Source of the DNA: an uncultured Kiritimatiellota bacterium
GTDB taxonomy: Bacteria; Verrucomicrobiota; Kiritimatiellia; RFP12; UBA1067
DNA: 13,860 bases
Direction: 5' to 3'
NCBI GenBank assembly: GCA_934667295.1
Contig: CAKULR010000023.1
Span: forward strand, 1 to 13,860
Shown: positions 12,695 to 13,860 of the stretch, in pieces
Layout: every line of letters begins with the position of its first letter
Position numbering within the stretch: position 1 is the first letter of the stretch
Program-made: the position numbers and the translations under genes
The notes under the pieces: model-generated
Told to the model about the DNA's origin: nothing
The model's database searches: none
Seen by the model: the letters and a program-made list of their open reading frames with translations, nothing else

Positions 12695-13762
12695 ATGAAA
12701 AAGAAGATTGCGGTGATTGCCGGGGACGGCATCGGGCCGGAGATCGTCGGCGAGGCGGTGAAGGTGCTGAAGACGGTGGCGGAGACGTTCGGGCACGAAT
12801 TCGTCTTCGACGAACGGCTCGTGGGCGGCGCGGCGTACGATGTCTGCGGGGACTGTCTGCCGGATGCGACGCTGGAGGCGTGCCGGGCGGCCGACGCGGT
12901 GCTGCTCGGCGCGGTGGGCGGACCGAAGTGGGACGCGCTCCCCGGTCCGCAGCGCCCCGAGAAGCGCGCTCTCCTGACGCTCCGCAAGGAACTGGGCCTC
13001 TTCGCGAACCTGCGTCCCGCCAAGGTCTGGGCGCCCCTGAAGGACGCGAGTCCGCTCAGGCCGGAGATCATCGGCGAAGGGATCGACCTCCTCGTCGTGC
13101 GCGAGCTGACGGGCGGCGTCTACTTCGGCGAGCATACGCGCGCGGCGGACGGGCAGAGCGCGCTCGACAAGATGCCCTACTCCGTCCCGGAAATCGAGCG
13201 CATCGCGCACGTCGCCTTCGCCGCCGCGAAGACGCGCCGCAACCACGTGACGTGCGTCGACAAGGCGAACGTCCTCGAAACGAGCCGCCTCTGGCGCGAA
13301 GTCGTGCAGAAGGTCCACGATGCCGCGTATCCCGACGTCGCACTCGACTTCATGTACGTGGACAACGCGGCGATGCAGCTTGTCCGCGCGCCGGGCCGCT
13401 TCGACGTCCTTCTCACCGAGAACATGTTCGGCGACATCCTTTCGGACGAAGCGTCGCAGATCACGGGCTCGATCGGCATGCTCCCCTCCGCCTCCCTGCG
13501 CGCGGACGGCTTCGGCCTCTACGAGCCGATCCACGGCTCGGCCCCGGACATCGCCGGGAAGGGCATCGCGAACCCGCTCGCGACGATCCTTTCGGCCGCC
13601 CTCCTCCTGCGCCACACCTTCGGCCTCGCAGCCGAAGCCGACGCAATCGAGCGCGCGGTGGGTGACGTTCTCGCCTCGGGTCTGCGCACGGCCGATCTCG
13701 GCGGTTCCGTCTCCTGCGCGGAGATGGGCGCGGCGGTCGTCTGCCACCTGCGGCGGGCGTGA
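12695..13762 (+). CDS. leuB: 3-isopropylmalate dehydrogenase
   Basis: A 355-residue NAD-dependent beta-decarboxylating dehydrogenase that oxidises 3-isopropylmalate, which then decarboxylates to 2-ketoisocaproate. The start is ATG 12695, nine bases after GAGGAG (12680-12685); ATG 12689 (two residues longer) is possible but too close to that site. Motifs are AGDGIGPEIV near the N-terminus, LFANLRPAK, the RELTGGVYFG loop (R136, Y143), VDKANVLE (K190), MYVDNAAMQL (D223), ENMFGDILSDEAS (D247, D251), and the NAD-binding EPIHGSAPDIAGKGIANP. The three aspartates hold Mg/Mn, and Tyr and Lys are the general acid-base pair of the family. Length is typical, and RELTGG(V/I)YFG favours LeuB over isocitrate or tartrate dehydrogenases. 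It is last in the visible leu operon. The upstream inverted repeat could make its expression partly independent. Confidence 0.94.
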   Translation: MKKKIAVIAGDGIGPEIVGEAVKVLKTVAETFGHEFVFDERLVGGAAYDVCGDCLPDATLEACRAADAVLLGAVGGPKWDALPGPQRPEKRALLTLRKELGLFANLRPAKVWAPLKDASPLRPEIIGEGIDLLVVRELTGGVYFGEHTRAADGQSALDKMPYSVPEIERIAHVAFAAAKTRRNHVTCVDKANVLETSRLWREVVQKVHDAAYPDVALDFMYVDNAAMQLVRAPGRFDVLLTENMFGDILSDEASQITGSIGMLPSASLRADGFGLYEPIHGSAPDIAGKGIANPLATILSAALLLRHTFGLAAEADAIERAVGDVLASGLRTADLGGSVSCAEMGAAVVCHLRRA

Positions 13763-13799
13763 CGAGATTTCGCGTCGGAACAGTCCCGATGGGTTGGCG

Positions 13800-13834
13800 C
13801 GCGATGTACCCGCGCCGCCCTCGGCGCGTGGCGT
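13800..13834 (-). repeat. GC-rich element, copy 2 (inverted relative to copy 1)
   Basis: The reverse complement of 12529-12562 apart from one inserted C. The central hairpin is CGCGCCG-CCCT-CGGCGCG (13811-13828). It lies 37 nt after the leuB stop. Confidence 0.8.
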
Positions 13835-13857
13835 CCGAACAGGGTGTCCCCGGACGC
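13831..13857 (+). terminator. Hairpin after leuB, possible terminator, cut by the window end
   Basis: GCGTCCG (13831-13837) pairs with CGGACGC (13851-13857), with an inner GGG/CCC pairing after a four-base bulge. Only AAT follows before the window ends, so a U-tract cannot be checked. It may instead be part of the adjacent repeat element. Confidence 0.3.
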
Positions 13858-13860
13858 AAT

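Noticed and set aside
1..13860. tRNA, rRNA, phage or conjugation genes
   Set aside because: None seen on either strand by reading for conserved tRNA arms and known motifs; a covariance scan would be needed to exclude degenerate RNAs.

Overview
The window is GC-rich bacterial DNA, roughly two thirds G+C or more by eye in the metabolic genes. It most resembles a PVC-group genome, and my best guess is a Kiritimatiellota-like or related gut or anaerobic bacterium. The guess rests on a lipoprotein GH97 glycosidase, a secreted SUMF1-fold protein with a beta-rich N-terminal domain, a large secreted protein with chitobiase-C-terminal-type repeats, and many intergenic palindromes. No rRNA or tRNA is present to test it. 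All genes lie on the + strand.

Layout. 3-608: C-terminal part of an alkaline-phosphatase-superfamily phosphodiesterase. 624-1640: U32-peptidase-like protein, predicted leaderless. 1738-3741: GH97 lipoprotein, followed by a strong intrinsic terminator (3781-3828). 3835-4836: a lower-GC cassette with a good promoter, a PIN-domain (VapC-like) toxin, an overlapping small antitoxin candidate, and a 37-bp near-palindrome at each end. 4664-5162: noncoding, with a promoter and several hairpins, one of which may belong to a small RNA. 5163-6284: secreted SUMF1-fold protein lacking the FGE cysteines. 6379-8562: secreted multidomain beta-repeat protein. 8613-13762: a leucine biosynthesis operon, leader peptide-attenuator-leuA-leuC-leuD-leuB.

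The best regulatory find is the leu leader (8613-8777). An extended -10 promoter lies 9 nt before the ATG of a 24-codon peptide with three CTT leucine codons in five positions. Three mutually exclusive pairings follow: 1:2 (8665-8672/8685-8692), 2:3 (8680-8687/8740-8747) and a 3:4 terminator (8737-8745/8763-8771). This is the complete logic of ribosome-stalling attenuation just upstream of leuA. LeuA, the LeuCD isomerase and LeuB together carry out the 2-ketoisovalerate to 2-ketoisocaproate branch.

The leu operon is also interrupted by repeats. An AT-rich TTAAGTGG array with two 52-bp units lies between leuC and leuD and supplies the leuC stop codon. A roughly 55-bp inverted repeat lies between leuD and leuB and encloses a GC-rich element, which recurs in opposite orientation just after leuB. 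All five promoters called here carry the extended -10 form TGn-TATAAT, and two of them sit 9 nt from an ATG with no Shine-Dalgarno sequence.
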